Source: Streptomyces sp. WZ.A104 (GTDB taxonomy: Bacteria; Actinomycetota; Actinomycetes; Streptomycetales; Streptomycetaceae). Taken from it: 64,000 bases of DNA. Each line of letters opens with the position of its first letter. Position 1 is the first letter of the stretch. Where the stretch lies: positions 1-64,000 of the forward strand of contig NZ_NWVL01000015.1 of the NCBI RefSeq assembly GCF_002382885.1, in the 5' to 3' direction. Below are positions 8,520-17,294 of the stretch, one piece after another. The position numbers and the translations under genes were made by a program. The notes beneath the pieces are model-generated. The model was given only the letters and a program-made list of their open reading frames with translations. It did no database searches and had not been told where the DNA came from.

Positions 8520-9848
8520 ATGACCTTTCCACAGGGCCCCGTCATCTGGGCGCTGGCTGTCGTAGCACTGGTCGCCGTGGGTGCCGTCCTGCGGGCTCGC
8601 GCGACCAACGTCAAACTGCGCAGACAGACCACCGAGCTGCGGGGTGAGCGCGACGCGCTCCTGCGCCAGCGGGACGAACTCCACGTCGTCCACAACGGTC
8701 TGCTCCAGCGTCAGGCCGCCGAGCTCGCGGAGGTCCGCAAGGACGCGGAGGAGGAGACGAAGGCGGTCCTCAAAGCCGCCGTCCGCACCCTCCAGGGCCT
8801 CGCCGACGAGCAGCAGGTCGTGATCGAGAAGGCCCAGCGCAAGTACGGCGACGACCCCGGCATCCTCGCCGACCTGATGGCCGTCGACCACGCCAACAGC
8901 CAGTTCGGCCGCCGCGCCCAGGGCATCGCGGTGCTCTGCGGCGGCTGGCTCGGGCGGCGCGAGACCGTGGCCTCCGTCTTCGACGTGGCCCGCAGCGCCC
9001 AGGGCCGTATCCGGCACTTCGACCGGGTCCGGGTCAACGGCCAGGTGAACTTCTCGGTGGTCAGCCGGGCGGTGGAGCCCGTCGCCGTGGTCCTCGCCGA
9101 GCTGCTCGCCAACGCCACGAACTACTCCGCCCCCGGCACCCCGGTGGAGATCAACATCCAGGCCGTGCCGACGGGCGTCTGCCTCATCGTCGACGACGCC
9201 GGTCTCGGCATGGGCCAGGAGGAGAAGGACCGCGCGGCGGCCCTCCTCTCCCCCCAGGCGGCGATCAGCGTCTCCAGCCTGGGCATCCCGCCGCAGTTCG
9301 GGTTCGCCGTCTCCGGGATGCTCGCCGCCCGCTACGGCTTCCGGGTCTCGGTGGACTCCGTTTCCCCCTATGGAGGCGTACGCGCGGTGGTCCTGATCCC
9401 CGACGAACTGCTCACCACCGAGGCGCCGCCCGCCATGGCACCCGCCGAAGCTCCCGAAGCACCTCAGGCGTCCGGGATGGCCGAAGCCTCCGGGGCCCAG
9501 CAGTTCCCGCAGCCCCTGCAGTTCGCACAGCCCCAGCAGCTCCAGCGGACGCAGGCGCACCAGGCTGCGGACCACCGCCAGGGCCCCGCCCCGGCCGCCC
9601 CGGCGCCCACCCCGCTCTTCCCGCCCGCTCCCCGGCCGGACACCGCCACCCAGCCGCTGGCCCAGATCAGCACCACCACCGGGGGGCTGCCGAAGCGTCG
9701 TCGCAAGAGCCCGGTCGCCGCGGTGCCATCGGCCGAGCCGCAGCCCGTGCGCAGCAACGAGGAGACCGCCTCCCGGCTCGGCGCGTTCCAGCGCGGCACC
9801 CGGTCCGGGCGGGACACGACGACCACGGAAGGACCCGAGTTCCAGTGA
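8520..9848 (+). CDS. cvnA: Conservon CvnA: membrane-bound sensor-like ATPase
   Basis: About 442 aa from the ATG at 8520 (in-frame alternatives at 8499, 8511 and farther upstream). One N-terminal membrane helix (PVIWALAVVALVAVGAVL), then a coiled coil (about residues 25-85) and a HATPase_c domain with N-box ELLANATNYSAP and G1-box VDDAGLGMG; no phospho-acceptor His domain is obvious. The tail after about residue 300 is Pro/Gln/Ala-rich. CvnA proteins form a membrane complex with CvnB-D that resembles a G-protein-coupled switch. The stop overlaps cvnB (GTGA). Confidence 0.88.
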   Translation: MTFPQGPVIWALAVVALVAVGAVLRARATNVKLRRQTTELRGERDALLRQRDELHVVHNGLLQRQAAELAEVRKDAEEETKAVLKAAVRTLQGLADEQQVVIEKAQRKYGDDPGILADLMAVDHANSQFGRRAQGIAVLCGGWLGRRETVASVFDVARSAQGRIRHFDRVRVNGQVNFSVVSRAVEPVAVVLAELLANATNYSAPGTPVEINIQAVPTGVCLIVDDAGLGMGQEEKDRAAALLSPQAAISVSSLGIPPQFGFAVSGMLAARYGFRVSVDSVSPYGGVRAVVLIPDELLTTEAPPAMAPAEAPEAPQASGMAEASGAQQFPQPLQFAQPQQLQRTQAHQAADHRQGPAPAAPAPTPLFPPAPRPDTATQPLAQISTTTGGLPKRRRKSPVAAVPSAEPQPVRSNEETASRLGAFQRGTRSGRDTTTTEGPEFQ

Positions 9849-10249
9849 ATCCCGATCTGTCCTGGGTGCTCAACGACCTGCTCCAGGTGCCCGGCGCCCG
9901 GCACGCGATCCTGGTGTCCGCCGACGGCCTGCTGCTCGCCAACTCCAGCGAGATCGGCCGGGACGACGCGGAGACCGTCGCCGCGGCCATGAGCTCCATG
10001 CAGTCCCTCAGCCGCGCGGTCGCCCCCTTCATCGGGACCCGTGACCCCGGCCGCTGGCGGCAGACGCTCCTGGAGTACGAGGACGGCTGGATCTTCCTCA
10101 TCGCCGCGGGCAGCGGCGCCTATCTGGCTGCGACCGCGGCCGCCGACGTGGACATGGAGGCGATGTCCTTCCGGATGCAGCAGCAGGTCACCGCGCTGGG
10201 GAAGGCGATGACCACGCCGCCCCGCCAGAGCGCGGGCAGCGAGATATGA
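9845..10249 (+). CDS. cvnB: Conservon CvnB: roadblock/LC7 domain protein
   Basis: 134 aa. Roadblock/LC7 fold (ARHAILVSADGLLLANSS ... WIFLIAAGSGAYLAATAAAD), the family that regulates small Ras-like GTPases (MglB-like). It should act as the GTPase-activating or scaffold subunit for CvnD on the membrane-anchored CvnA. GTG start embedded in the cvnA stop (GTGA), and its own stop overlaps cvnC (ATGA), so all four conservon proteins are translationally coupled. Confidence 0.93.
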   Translation: MNPDLSWVLNDLLQVPGARHAILVSADGLLLANSSEIGRDDAETVAAAMSSMQSLSRAVAPFIGTRDPGRWRQTLLEYEDGWIFLIAAGSGAYLAATAAADVDMEAMSFRMQQQVTALGKAMTTPPRQSAGSEI

Positions 10250-10620
10250 CCGCGCCGGGCGAGGAGCAGCAGGTCAGCAGCGGGTTCGTCCGGTCCTATG
10301 TCATCACCGGGGGACGCGGGCTGCCCGACGCGGAGGACCTCTCCCTCGTCACCCTGGTCACCCTCGCCCCCGACCGCCAGCCGCCGCCGAACCCGAGCCC
10401 GGAGGTGAAGGCGATCTGGGAGCTGTGCTCCGGCGGCTACCTGTCGGTGGCCGAGGTCGCCGGACACCTCGGCCTGCCGGTCGGGGTGGCCCGGCTGCTG
10501 CTCCAGGACTTAAACCAGCAGGGACACCTGCTGCGCCGGAAGGCGCCGCCGCCGGCCCAGCTCGTTGACAGGAAGATCCTCGAAGAGGTGTTGCATGGAC
10601 TTCAGCTCCGGTTCGGCTGA
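10246..10620 (+). CDS. cvnC: Conservon CvnC: DUF742 protein, contains a TTA codon
   Basis: 124 aa, DUF742 family with a winged-helix-like middle (EVKAIWELCSGGYLSVAEVA ... LGLPVGVARLLLQDL). Always found between the roadblock and GTPase genes of conservons; role as a complex subunit is from family knowledge. The leucine in QDLNQQ is encoded by TTA (10510-10512), predicting bldA-dependent translation of this subunit and, by coupling, possibly of CvnD. Confidence 0.92.
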   Translation: MTAPGEEQQVSSGFVRSYVITGGRGLPDAEDLSLVTLVTLAPDRQPPPNPSPEVKAIWELCSGGYLSVAEVAGHLGLPVGVARLLLQDLNQQGHLLRRKAPPPAQLVDRKILEEVLHGLQLRFG

Positions 10621-11185
10621 GAGCATCTATGTGCCGGACGCGGTGCGGCGCGCGGCGAAGATCCTCGTCGTCGGGCACTTCGCCGTCGGCAAGACGACGC
10701 TGATCGGCACCCTGTCCGAGATCACCCCGCTGCGCACCGAGGAGCGGATGACCCAGGCCGCGGCCCAGGTGGACGATCTGCGCGGGGCGCCCGACAAGAA
10801 GACGACCACGGTCGCCCTGGACTTCGGGCGGCTCACCCTCAGCGACGAGCTGGTGCTCTACCTGTTCGGTACGCCGGGGCAGCAGCGGTTCGTGGAGCTG
10901 TGGGAGGACATGGCGCGCGGTTCGCTGGGCGCGCTGCTCCTGGTCGACCCGGCCCGGCTCGCCGACACGTTCCCGGTCATCGACCTGGTCGAGACGTACG
11001 GACTGGAGTACGCGGTCGCCGTCAACAGCTTCGACCCGTACACCCGGCACGCCGAGGACGAGCTGCGCGAGGCGCTCGACCTGCTGCCGGACACCCCGGT
11101 CGTCTTCTGCGACGCCCGGGACCAGAAATCCTCCGCGCAGGCCCTGATCACTCTCGTACGCCATCTCCTCGCGCACACGGCCTGA
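10595..11185 (+). CDS. cvnD: Conservon CvnD: small Ras-like GTPase
   Basis: 196 aa from the ATG at 10595, which lies inside the end of cvnC (26-nt overlap). P-loop GHFAVGKT at residues 27-34, G3 motif LFGTPGQQ, and NSFD in place of the usual NKxD base-recognition motif, which is typical of conservon GTPases. Acts as the nucleotide switch of the CvnABCD complex. A further upstream start would enlarge the overlap without adding conserved sequence. Confidence 0.93.
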   Translation: MDFSSGSAESIYVPDAVRRAAKILVVGHFAVGKTTLIGTLSEITPLRTEERMTQAAAQVDDLRGAPDKKTTTVALDFGRLTLSDELVLYLFGTPGQQRFVELWEDMARGSLGALLLVDPARLADTFPVIDLVETYGLEYAVAVNSFDPYTRHAEDELREALDLLPDTPVVFCDARDQKSSAQALITLVRHLLAHTA

Positions 11186-11250
11186 CGCACCACAGACGTA
11201 TACCGACGCCGGGGCCGACCGGGCCCCGCGATCACACCGAGGAAGCCGAC

Positions 11251-12666
11251 ATGGACCCGTCGCCGGGAGCCACCCCGTACAGCCCGCCCGCCGGGTGCCC
11301 CGCGCACCAGCAGCAGACGTCGCTGTACGGACCGGAGTTCGCCGCCGATCCGCACCGCGTCTACGACACCTTCCGGACGCACGGCCCCGCCGCCCCGATC
11401 GAGCTGGCCCCCGGAGTGGACGCCACGCTGATCGTGCAGCACGAGGCGGCGCTGCGGGTGCTCCAGAACCCGGCGCTGTTCGCCCGGGACTCGCGGCGCT
11501 GGGCGGCGCTGCGCGAGGGCGCCGTACCGATGGACAGCCCGGTGCTGCCGATGATGGTGTACCGGCCCAACTGCCTGTTCACCGACGGCGCGGAGCACCT
11601 GCGGCTGCGCAAGGCGGTCACCGAGTCGCTGTCCCGGCTCAACAGCAGCAGGCTCAGCCGGGACGTCGAGCGGATCGCCGACTATCTGATCGACCAGTTC
11701 ATCGAGCGCGGCACCGCCGATCTGCTCAACGAGTACGCCAAGCTCCTGCCGCTGCTGCTGTTCAACCAGCTCTTCGGCTGCCCCGGCGACATCGGCGACC
11801 GGCTGACCCGCTCGATGTCGGCCATCTTCGACGGCGAGGACGTGCTGCGCGCCAACGCCGAGCTGACGGAGTGCCTGATGGAGCTGGTCGCGATCAAGCG
11901 CCGCCAGCCCGGCGAGGACATCACCTCCTGGCTGATCCAGCACCCGGCGGGGCTGCGGGACGAGGAGCTGAAGGACCAGCTGGTGATGCTGATGGGCGCG
12001 GGCGTCGAGCCGGAGCGCAATCTGATCGGCAACGCACTGCTGCTGATGCTCGCCGGGGAGCAGCCCGGCGCGCCCGAGCGGCGCGGTTCGGGGATGCTCG
12101 TCGAGGACGCGCTGGACGACGTGCTGTGGAACAACCCACCGATCGCAAACTACGCGACGCACTACCCGGTGCGGGACATCGAGCTGGACGGGGTGACGCT
12201 GAAGGCGGAGACTCCGGTGCTGATCAGCTTCGCCGCCGCGAACAGCGACCCGTCCCTCACCGACGCCCGCCAGACCCTGAGCAAGGGGGCCCACCTGGCC
12301 TGGGGCGCGGGCCCGCACGTGTGCCCGGCCAAGTCGCCCGCGACGCTGATCGCGCTGACCGCGATCGAGAAGATCCTCAACACCGTCCCGGATCTCTCCC
12401 TCGCCGTCCCGGCCTCCGGGGTCGCCTGGCGGCCGGGCCCCTTCCACCGCGCCCTGGTCGCGCTGCCCGTACGGTTCACCCCGACGGCCGCCCGGCGCGC
12501 GGCGGCCGGGGTGCAGCCGCCGGCCCCGGCGCAGACCTCGGCGCAGCTGCCCGATCCGTACCGGACCGCGGCGCCCGCCGCCGCTCCGACACACCGTCAC
12601 GCTGCGGAGCCGGCCAAGAAGACCAAGGGTTGGTGGAGTTCGTTCCTCGACGTGTTCCGTGTCTGA
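11251..12666 (+). CDS. Cytochrome P450 lacking the ExxR motif (CYP157-like), conservon-associated
   Basis: 471 aa. The heme-binding Cys is present in WGAGPHVCPA, but the K-helix ExxR is replaced: Asp290 and Trp293 (ALDDVLWNNPP) stand where Glu and Arg occur in almost all P450s; the downstream neighbour reads DEALRYDPP at the same place. The I-helix MGAGVEPERN also lacks the usual acid-threonine pair. CYP157 members of Streptomyces are known for such changes and for sitting beside conservons. A C-terminal tail of about 60 residues is Pro/Ala-rich and ends in a basic, Trp-containing segment (KKTKGWWSSFLDVF), perhaps a membrane or partner anchor. Catalytic activity is uncertain. Confidence 0.87.
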   Translation: MDPSPGATPYSPPAGCPAHQQQTSLYGPEFAADPHRVYDTFRTHGPAAPIELAPGVDATLIVQHEAALRVLQNPALFARDSRRWAALREGAVPMDSPVLPMMVYRPNCLFTDGAEHLRLRKAVTESLSRLNSSRLSRDVERIADYLIDQFIERGTADLLNEYAKLLPLLLFNQLFGCPGDIGDRLTRSMSAIFDGEDVLRANAELTECLMELVAIKRRQPGEDITSWLIQHPAGLRDEELKDQLVMLMGAGVEPERNLIGNALLLMLAGEQPGAPERRGSGMLVEDALDDVLWNNPPIANYATHYPVRDIELDGVTLKAETPVLISFAAANSDPSLTDARQTLSKGAHLAWGAGPHVCPAKSPATLIALTAIEKILNTVPDLSLAVPASGVAWRPGPFHRALVALPVRFTPTAARRAAAGVQPPAPAQTSAQLPDPYRTAAPAAAPTHRHAAEPAKKTKGWWSSFLDVFRV

Positions 12667-12755
12667 CCGACGTATGGCTCACAGGCCGACAATTCACTGG
12701 TGAAGACGGGCATTTGCGAACGATTGCATGTGACGGGGGCAACAGGGATCGACGC

Positions 12756-12783
12756 TTGGCGCAGATATCCGGAGGGGTAGGTT
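12756..12783 (+). promoter_or_regulatory. Possible internal promoter before the second P450
   Basis: TTGGCG and TAGGTT separated by 16 nt, 38 nt before the GTG start. The 155-nt gap between the two P450 genes is the largest within the operon, so a separate promoter is plausible. Confidence 0.35.
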
Positions 12784-12821
12784 CAGGGCGGTAACCACGG
12801 GCCTAAGTCAAGGAACTCTGC

Positions 12822-14078
12822 GTGAGTATCACAGGCGGTAAAGACAGGACCCCCGACGGCCGACGCGCGGTGGTCGGCCTGCTCCGCAGACTCAACTCCC
12901 CGGAAGGGCAGGCCGATCCCTACGGAATACTCGCGGAGCTACGGACGATGGGTGACGTCGTCCGAGCTCCGTGGGACGGGTACTTCGTCACCGGATTCGA
13001 CACCTGCGCCAAGGTCCTGCGCGGCCGCGGCTGGCTGACCCCCGACTTCGCCTGGCAGGAGCGGCAGGAGGACAGCGAGCGCTGGGAGGCCGTCGCCACC
13101 CGGGAGATGACCGGCACGCTCTCCCGGCTCAACGCGCCCGAGCACACCTGCCAGCGACGCAGCCTCGGCAATCTCTTCGACCGCTCGACCATCGAACGCC
13201 TCACCCCCGACGTCGAGGGCCACGCCGACCGGCTGCTGGACGAGCTGGCCGACAAACTCCGCTGGGGCGAGGCCGACTTCGTCTCCACGGTCAGCGAGCA
13301 GCTGCCGATCAGCACGGTCGGCTCCTGGCTCGGCATACCGCCCGAGGACTATCCGCGGATCCTGGAGATGACGCACAACCAGGTGTACGCACAGGAGTTA
13401 CTGCCGACCAAGTCGCAGCTCGCGGTCTCCGCCGGGGCGACCGTACAGCTGCGCGCCTACTTCAACGGCCTGATCGCCCGCCGCCGGGCCGAGCCGCGCG
13501 ACGATGTGCTGACCGGCTGGCTCCACACCTGGGACGCGATGGAACCGGACCGGGAGCGGGCGGACGAGATCCTCTACCGCCTCACCATGTTCGTCACGAT
13601 CGCCTCGCTGGAGACCACCGCCACCCTGCTCTCCGCGATGACCTCGCTGCTGCTGGCCGAGCCCGGCCGCTGGGAGTGGCTGCGGGAGCACCCGGAGCAC
13701 ATCGACGCGGCCGTCGACGAGGCGCTGCGCTACGACCCGCCCATCCACATCAACACCCGGATCGCCGCCGAGGACACCGTCCTGGCCGGGGTCCCGATCA
13801 AGAAGGACAGTATGGTGCACGTCCTGTACGGAGCCGCCAACCACGATCCGCGGCGCAATCCGGACCCCGGCTCCTTCGACATCCTGCGCGGCGGCAGCCA
13901 CCTCACCTTCGGCGGCGGGGTGCACTACTGCCTGGGCGCCGCACTGGCCAAGCTGGAGGCCCGGACGCTGCTGACGCGCATGCTGGACCGATTCCCCACG
14001 CTGCACACCACGTCCCCCGCGGTGTACGCCACCCGCATGGTCTTCCGCCGGGTCACCTCACTGGGTGTGGCGCTGTGA
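12822..14078 (+). CDS. Cytochrome P450 (canonical), contains a TTA codon
   Basis: 418 aa. Complete P450: I-helix region TIASLETTATLL, K-helix DEALRYDPP with ExxR, and heme loop FGGGVHYCLGA. GTG start preceded by AAGGA. One leucine in AQELLPTK is TTA (13398-13400). Conservons often carry such a P450 as their likely output enzyme; substrate unknown. Its stop overlaps the next start (GTGA), coupling it to the enoyl-CoA hydratase-like gene. No ferredoxin gene was seen nearby. Confidence 0.93.
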   Translation: MSITGGKDRTPDGRRAVVGLLRRLNSPEGQADPYGILAELRTMGDVVRAPWDGYFVTGFDTCAKVLRGRGWLTPDFAWQERQEDSERWEAVATREMTGTLSRLNAPEHTCQRRSLGNLFDRSTIERLTPDVEGHADRLLDELADKLRWGEADFVSTVSEQLPISTVGSWLGIPPEDYPRILEMTHNQVYAQELLPTKSQLAVSAGATVQLRAYFNGLIARRRAEPRDDVLTGWLHTWDAMEPDRERADEILYRLTMFVTIASLETTATLLSAMTSLLLAEPGRWEWLREHPEHIDAAVDEALRYDPPIHINTRIAAEDTVLAGVPIKKDSMVHVLYGAANHDPRRNPDPGSFDILRGGSHLTFGGGVHYCLGAALAKLEARTLLTRMLDRFPTLHTTSPAVYATRMVFRRVTSLGVAL

Positions 14079-14920
14079 AGCTCTCGCTGCCCGACTTCCT
14101 GAACTCCTCCTCGCCCGCTCCCCGGCCCTCCACACCGGACGAGCCTCCCGCGACGGTACGCACCCGGCGCGAGGGGGCCGTTCTGCACGTGGAGCTGCAC
14201 GCGCCGGAGACCGGCAACGCGGTGACCGAGGCGATGCTCGACGAGCTGCTGGATCTCTACACCGCCCCGGACCCCGAGGTGCGGGTCGTGGTGCTCAGCG
14301 GCGCCGGGGACGACTTCTGCCTGGGCGGCGACCGTACGGAGTTCGCCCGGTGGCTGGAGGAGGACCCCGCCGGCCGGGGCATCCGGGTCTCCGGGGAGAA
14401 GGCCCGCCGGGTCTGCGAGGCGATCTCCGGCAATCGGGCGGTGACCATCGCCCGGGTCCAGGGCAAGGCCGTCGGCGCGGGCTTCGCGCTCGCCCTCGCC
14501 TGCGATCTGCGGGTCGGCGCGGACACCGCCTCCTTCCGGCTGCCGGAACTGGCGCTCGGGCTGCCGACCGCCTGGGGCGGGCTGCTGCCCCGGCTGATCC
14601 ACGAGGTCGGCGCGGCCCGGGTCCGCGAACTGATCCTCACCGGGCGTTCCTTCGACGCCACCGAGGCGCACGGGCTCTCCGTCCTCCAGCGCGTGGTGGC
14701 CGAAGCGGAGCTGGACGAGGCGGTCGTCGCCTGGGCGAAACCGGTGGTCCGCCGCCCGGAGGCCGCCCTGCGGGTGACCAAGGCGCTGCTCAACTCCTAC
14801 GCTGCCGCCACCCGGCTGGCCGACCCCTCGTTCCTCGACGCTGAGCTGATGGCCTCGGTCGCGGCCGTGAATTCGCGCTCTCCGGCGCGCAGCAGCGGCC
14901 TTGGCGGGGCACACTCTTAA
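14075..14920 (+). CDS. Enoyl-CoA hydratase/isomerase family protein
   Basis: 281 aa crotonase-fold protein with an N-terminal Pro-rich extension of about 30 residues. The oxyanion-hole regions are visible (GDDFCLGGD and KAVGAGFALALACDLRVG). GTG start overlapping the P450 stop (GTGA). The crotonase general acid/base Glu of classical hydratases is not obvious at the first site, so another crotonase reaction is possible. The coupling to the P450 suggests both act on the same acyl substrate, an inference. Confidence 0.85.
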   Translation: MKLSLPDFLNSSSPAPRPSTPDEPPATVRTRREGAVLHVELHAPETGNAVTEAMLDELLDLYTAPDPEVRVVVLSGAGDDFCLGGDRTEFARWLEEDPAGRGIRVSGEKARRVCEAISGNRAVTIARVQGKAVGAGFALALACDLRVGADTASFRLPELALGLPTAWGGLLPRLIHEVGAARVRELILTGRSFDATEAHGLSVLQRVVAEAELDEAVVAWAKPVVRRPEAALRVTKALLNSYAAATRLADPSFLDAELMASVAAVNSRSPARSSGLGGAHS

Positions 14921-14951
14921 GAACCCAACGGGCGAAGGGGAGGTCTCCGGC

Positions 14952-15953
14952 GTGGACGTACCGGTGTGGCTCTGGATCGTGTTCGCGGTAACCGTGGTCG
15001 TCTCGCTGGCGGTCGACCTGCTGGCGCATCGCAAGGCGCATGTCATCGGCTTCAAGGAGGCCGGGCTGTGGAGCGCGCTGTGGGTCGGCCTCGCGCTGGT
15101 CTTCGGCGCGGTCGTCTTCCTGACCCTCGGGACGACGGCGGGCACGGAATACACCACCGCCTGGCTGCTGGAGAAGAGCCTCTCGGTCGACAACCTCTTC
15201 GTCTTCGCACTGATCTTCGCCTATTTCAAGGTGCCCCGGGAGTATCAGCACCGGGTGCTGTTCTTCGGCGTCATCGGCGCTCTCGTCTTCCGGGCGATCT
15301 TCCTGACAGCCGGTGTCGCGGTGGTGAACCGCTTCACGTTCGTGCTGTTCCTCTTCGCCCTGGTCCTTTTCTACAGCAGCTATAAGATCCTCAGCGGCCA
15401 GGAGGAGAATTTCGACCCGGGGAAGAGCTTCGCGGTACGGATGCTGCGGAAGATCATGCCGGTGCAGGACGAATACGCCGGCACGCACTTCGTCGTGCAC
15501 AAGGAGGGGCGGCGGATCGGCACCCCGCTGCTCGCGGTGGTCGCCGCGATCGAGGCAGCCGACCTCATCTTCGCCGTCGACAGCGTCCCGGCCGTGCTCG
15601 CGGTCAGCGACGACCTCTTCATCGTCTACACCAGCAACGCCTTCGCGATCCTGGGGCTGCGGGCCCTGTTCTTCCTGCTGGCGGGACTGCTGGACCGGTT
15701 CCACTACCTGAGCCACGGGCTGGCGATCATTCTCGCCTTCATCGGGGTCAAGCTCATTCTCCAGGCCTGCCACAAGATGATCAGCACCTCCATTCCGGAG
15801 ATCCCCTCGCCGGTGAGCCTGGCGGTTATCGTCGTCATTCTGGCGGTATCGGTGACCCTGAGCGTCCGCCGCCCCCCGAGGCCCCCGGGCGAGCTGGGCG
15901 GTGCGGCCGGAACAGGCGGCACGGACGCCGGTACCGCCAATACCGACAAGTAA
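14952..15953 (+). CDS. TerC family integral membrane protein
   Basis: 333 aa from the GTG at 14952 (GAAGGGGAGGT just upstream). About eight to nine membrane helices. TerC hallmarks are acidic residues within helices: SLSVDNLFVFALIF and EAADLIFAVDSVPA. The family is implicated in metal (Mn) export and tellurite resistance. Starts 32 nt after the crotonase-like gene and may be read from the same transcript. Confidence 0.9.
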   Translation: MDVPVWLWIVFAVTVVVSLAVDLLAHRKAHVIGFKEAGLWSALWVGLALVFGAVVFLTLGTTAGTEYTTAWLLEKSLSVDNLFVFALIFAYFKVPREYQHRVLFFGVIGALVFRAIFLTAGVAVVNRFTFVLFLFALVLFYSSYKILSGQEENFDPGKSFAVRMLRKIMPVQDEYAGTHFVVHKEGRRIGTPLLAVVAAIEAADLIFAVDSVPAVLAVSDDLFIVYTSNAFAILGLRALFFLLAGLLDRFHYLSHGLAIILAFIGVKLILQACHKMISTSIPEIPSPVSLAVIVVILAVSVTLSVRRPPRPPGELGGAAGTGGTDAGTANTDK

Positions 15954-16014
15954 AGCAGCGGCAAAGCAGAGGAAAAGTCTTTCCAAAGCCCCTGGCCGGG
16001 CCTATCGTGAGGAA

Positions 16015-16215
16015 ATGGCCAGAAAAGAGCGTGAGACCCGGCAGCGGGCCGCCTTCATGTGCCCGACCTGCAAGGAACCCGTCCCGTCCGAGATCCACCG
16101 CCACAAGACCCTGGGGATCTTCGTCCCGGTCTGGCGTCCGGGCCCCTGCCAGAACCCCGACTGCCCGGATTACGCCCCCGAGGAGCGGCAGCACCGGCAC
16201 CGGTCGCGCCACTGA
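16015..16215 (+). CDS. Small zinc-ribbon-like protein
   Basis: 66 aa, basic at both ends, with two Cys pairs (CPTCKEP and CQNPDCPDY) separated by about 30 residues, which could bind one zinc. The ATG at 16015 is preceded by TGAGGAA at rather short spacing. No specific family recognised; small proteins of this form are common in Streptomyces. Confidence 0.6.
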   Translation: MARKERETRQRAAFMCPTCKEPVPSEIHRHKTLGIFVPVWRPGPCQNPDCPDYAPEERQHRHRSRH

Positions 16216-16300
16216 TGTCCCGACGCGCGGTCTCACGCCCGGCTGACTAGCTTTGGCCGTGCGGGTGGGGCCGACGACTGGACGCAGGAAGGACCGTGCC

Positions 16301-17104
16301 ATGGCTGTACGACCGGAAGGCACTCCGTGCTGGGCGGACGCGATGTTCGCCGACACCGAGAGGGCCAAGAGCTTCTACGCGGATGTGCTCGGCTGGACGT
16401 TCGGTGAGGCCGCGCCGGAGTTCGGCGACTACACGCAGGCGTTCGCGGACGGCAAGGCGGCCGCCGCCGTCTCCCCGCCCATGCCGGGCGAGGAGGAAAG
16501 CCCTTCGGCGTGGTGTCTCTACCTCGCGTCCCCGGACGCCGCCGCGACCGCGGGCAAGGTCCGCGACAACGGCGGCGAGGTGCTGGTGGAGCCGATGCAG
16601 GTCGGCGACTTCGGCACGATGGCGCTGGCCCGCGACCCGGGCGGCGCCGTCTTCGGCATCTGGCAGGCGAACAGCCACGAGGGGTTCGAGACGGAGATGG
16701 GCGCCCCCGGCGGGTACTGCTGGGGCGAGGTCTTCACCCGTGACCCGAAGGCCGTCGACGCCTTCTACCCGGCGGTCTTCCCCTACACGGCACGGAAGTT
16801 CGACGACGAGTCGATGGACTTCGCCATGTTCGACGTCCAGGGGCAGACGGTCCTCGGCCGGATGGCGATGGGCGACGACTTCCCGCCCGACCTGCCCTCC
16901 TTCTTGAACGTGTACTTCTCCGTCCCGGACTGCGACGCGGCGGTGGCGAAGGCGACCGAGCACGGCGGAGTACTGCGGTTCGGACCGATGAACAGCCCGT
17001 TCGGCCGGTTCGCCGCGCTCAGCGATCCGCAGGGCGCCTCGTTCTCGGTGATCGACGTGACGACCACCGAGGGCGAGATGCCGGCGACGAGCCCGGTGAC
17101 CTGA
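16301..17104 (+). CDS. VOC family protein (two glyoxalase/bleomycin-resistance domains)
   Basis: 267 aa with two tandem vicinal-oxygen-chelate modules (about residues 8-125 and 138-255). Each carries the repeated ADTERAKSFYADVLGW / TRDPKAVDAFYPAVF type helix and the closing DPxGAxF motif (ARDPGGAVFGIW, LSDPQGASFSVID). AGGAAGGA ribosome site. Resembles the actinobacterial CFP32-like proteins; substrate unknown. A terminator hairpin follows. Confidence 0.87.
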   Translation: MAVRPEGTPCWADAMFADTERAKSFYADVLGWTFGEAAPEFGDYTQAFADGKAAAAVSPPMPGEEESPSAWCLYLASPDAAATAGKVRDNGGEVLVEPMQVGDFGTMALARDPGGAVFGIWQANSHEGFETEMGAPGGYCWGEVFTRDPKAVDAFYPAVFPYTARKFDDESMDFAMFDVQGQTVLGRMAMGDDFPPDLPSFLNVYFSVPDCDAAVAKATEHGGVLRFGPMNSPFGRFAALSDPQGASFSVIDVTTTEGEMPATSPVT

Positions 17105-17137
17105 CCGGGACTGTCACCCGCCGACAGGAACGACCGG

Positions 17138-17182
17138 CACCGACGGGCCGCGGCCGGAGAGAACGGCGCGGCCCGTCGGCGT
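17138..17182 (+). terminator. Hairpin terminator after the VOC gene
   Basis: A 13-bp perfect stem (17140-17152 with 17167-17179) with a 14-nt loop, 35 nt after the VOC stop codon. Confidence 0.7.
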
Positions 17183-17220
17183 GCCCGGCAACGCCCGCCC
17201 CTCCCCGTACGTTCCTCCGA

Positions 17221-17244
17221 GGTCCATCGCATCTGCGATGGACC
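17221..17244. promoter_or_regulatory. 11-bp palindrome upstream of the molybdate regulator
   Basis: GGTCCATCGCA-TC-TGCGATGGACC is a perfect 11-bp inverted repeat with a 2-nt centre, 50 nt upstream of the regulator's ATG. Its position suggests the operator for the adjacent HTH/TOBE protein (autoregulation). It could alternatively form a small hairpin. Confidence 0.5.
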
Positions 17245-17294
17245 ATCGTCCAGAGAATGGCAAATACCAGCCTGATTGGCCTAGCGTGCTGCAC

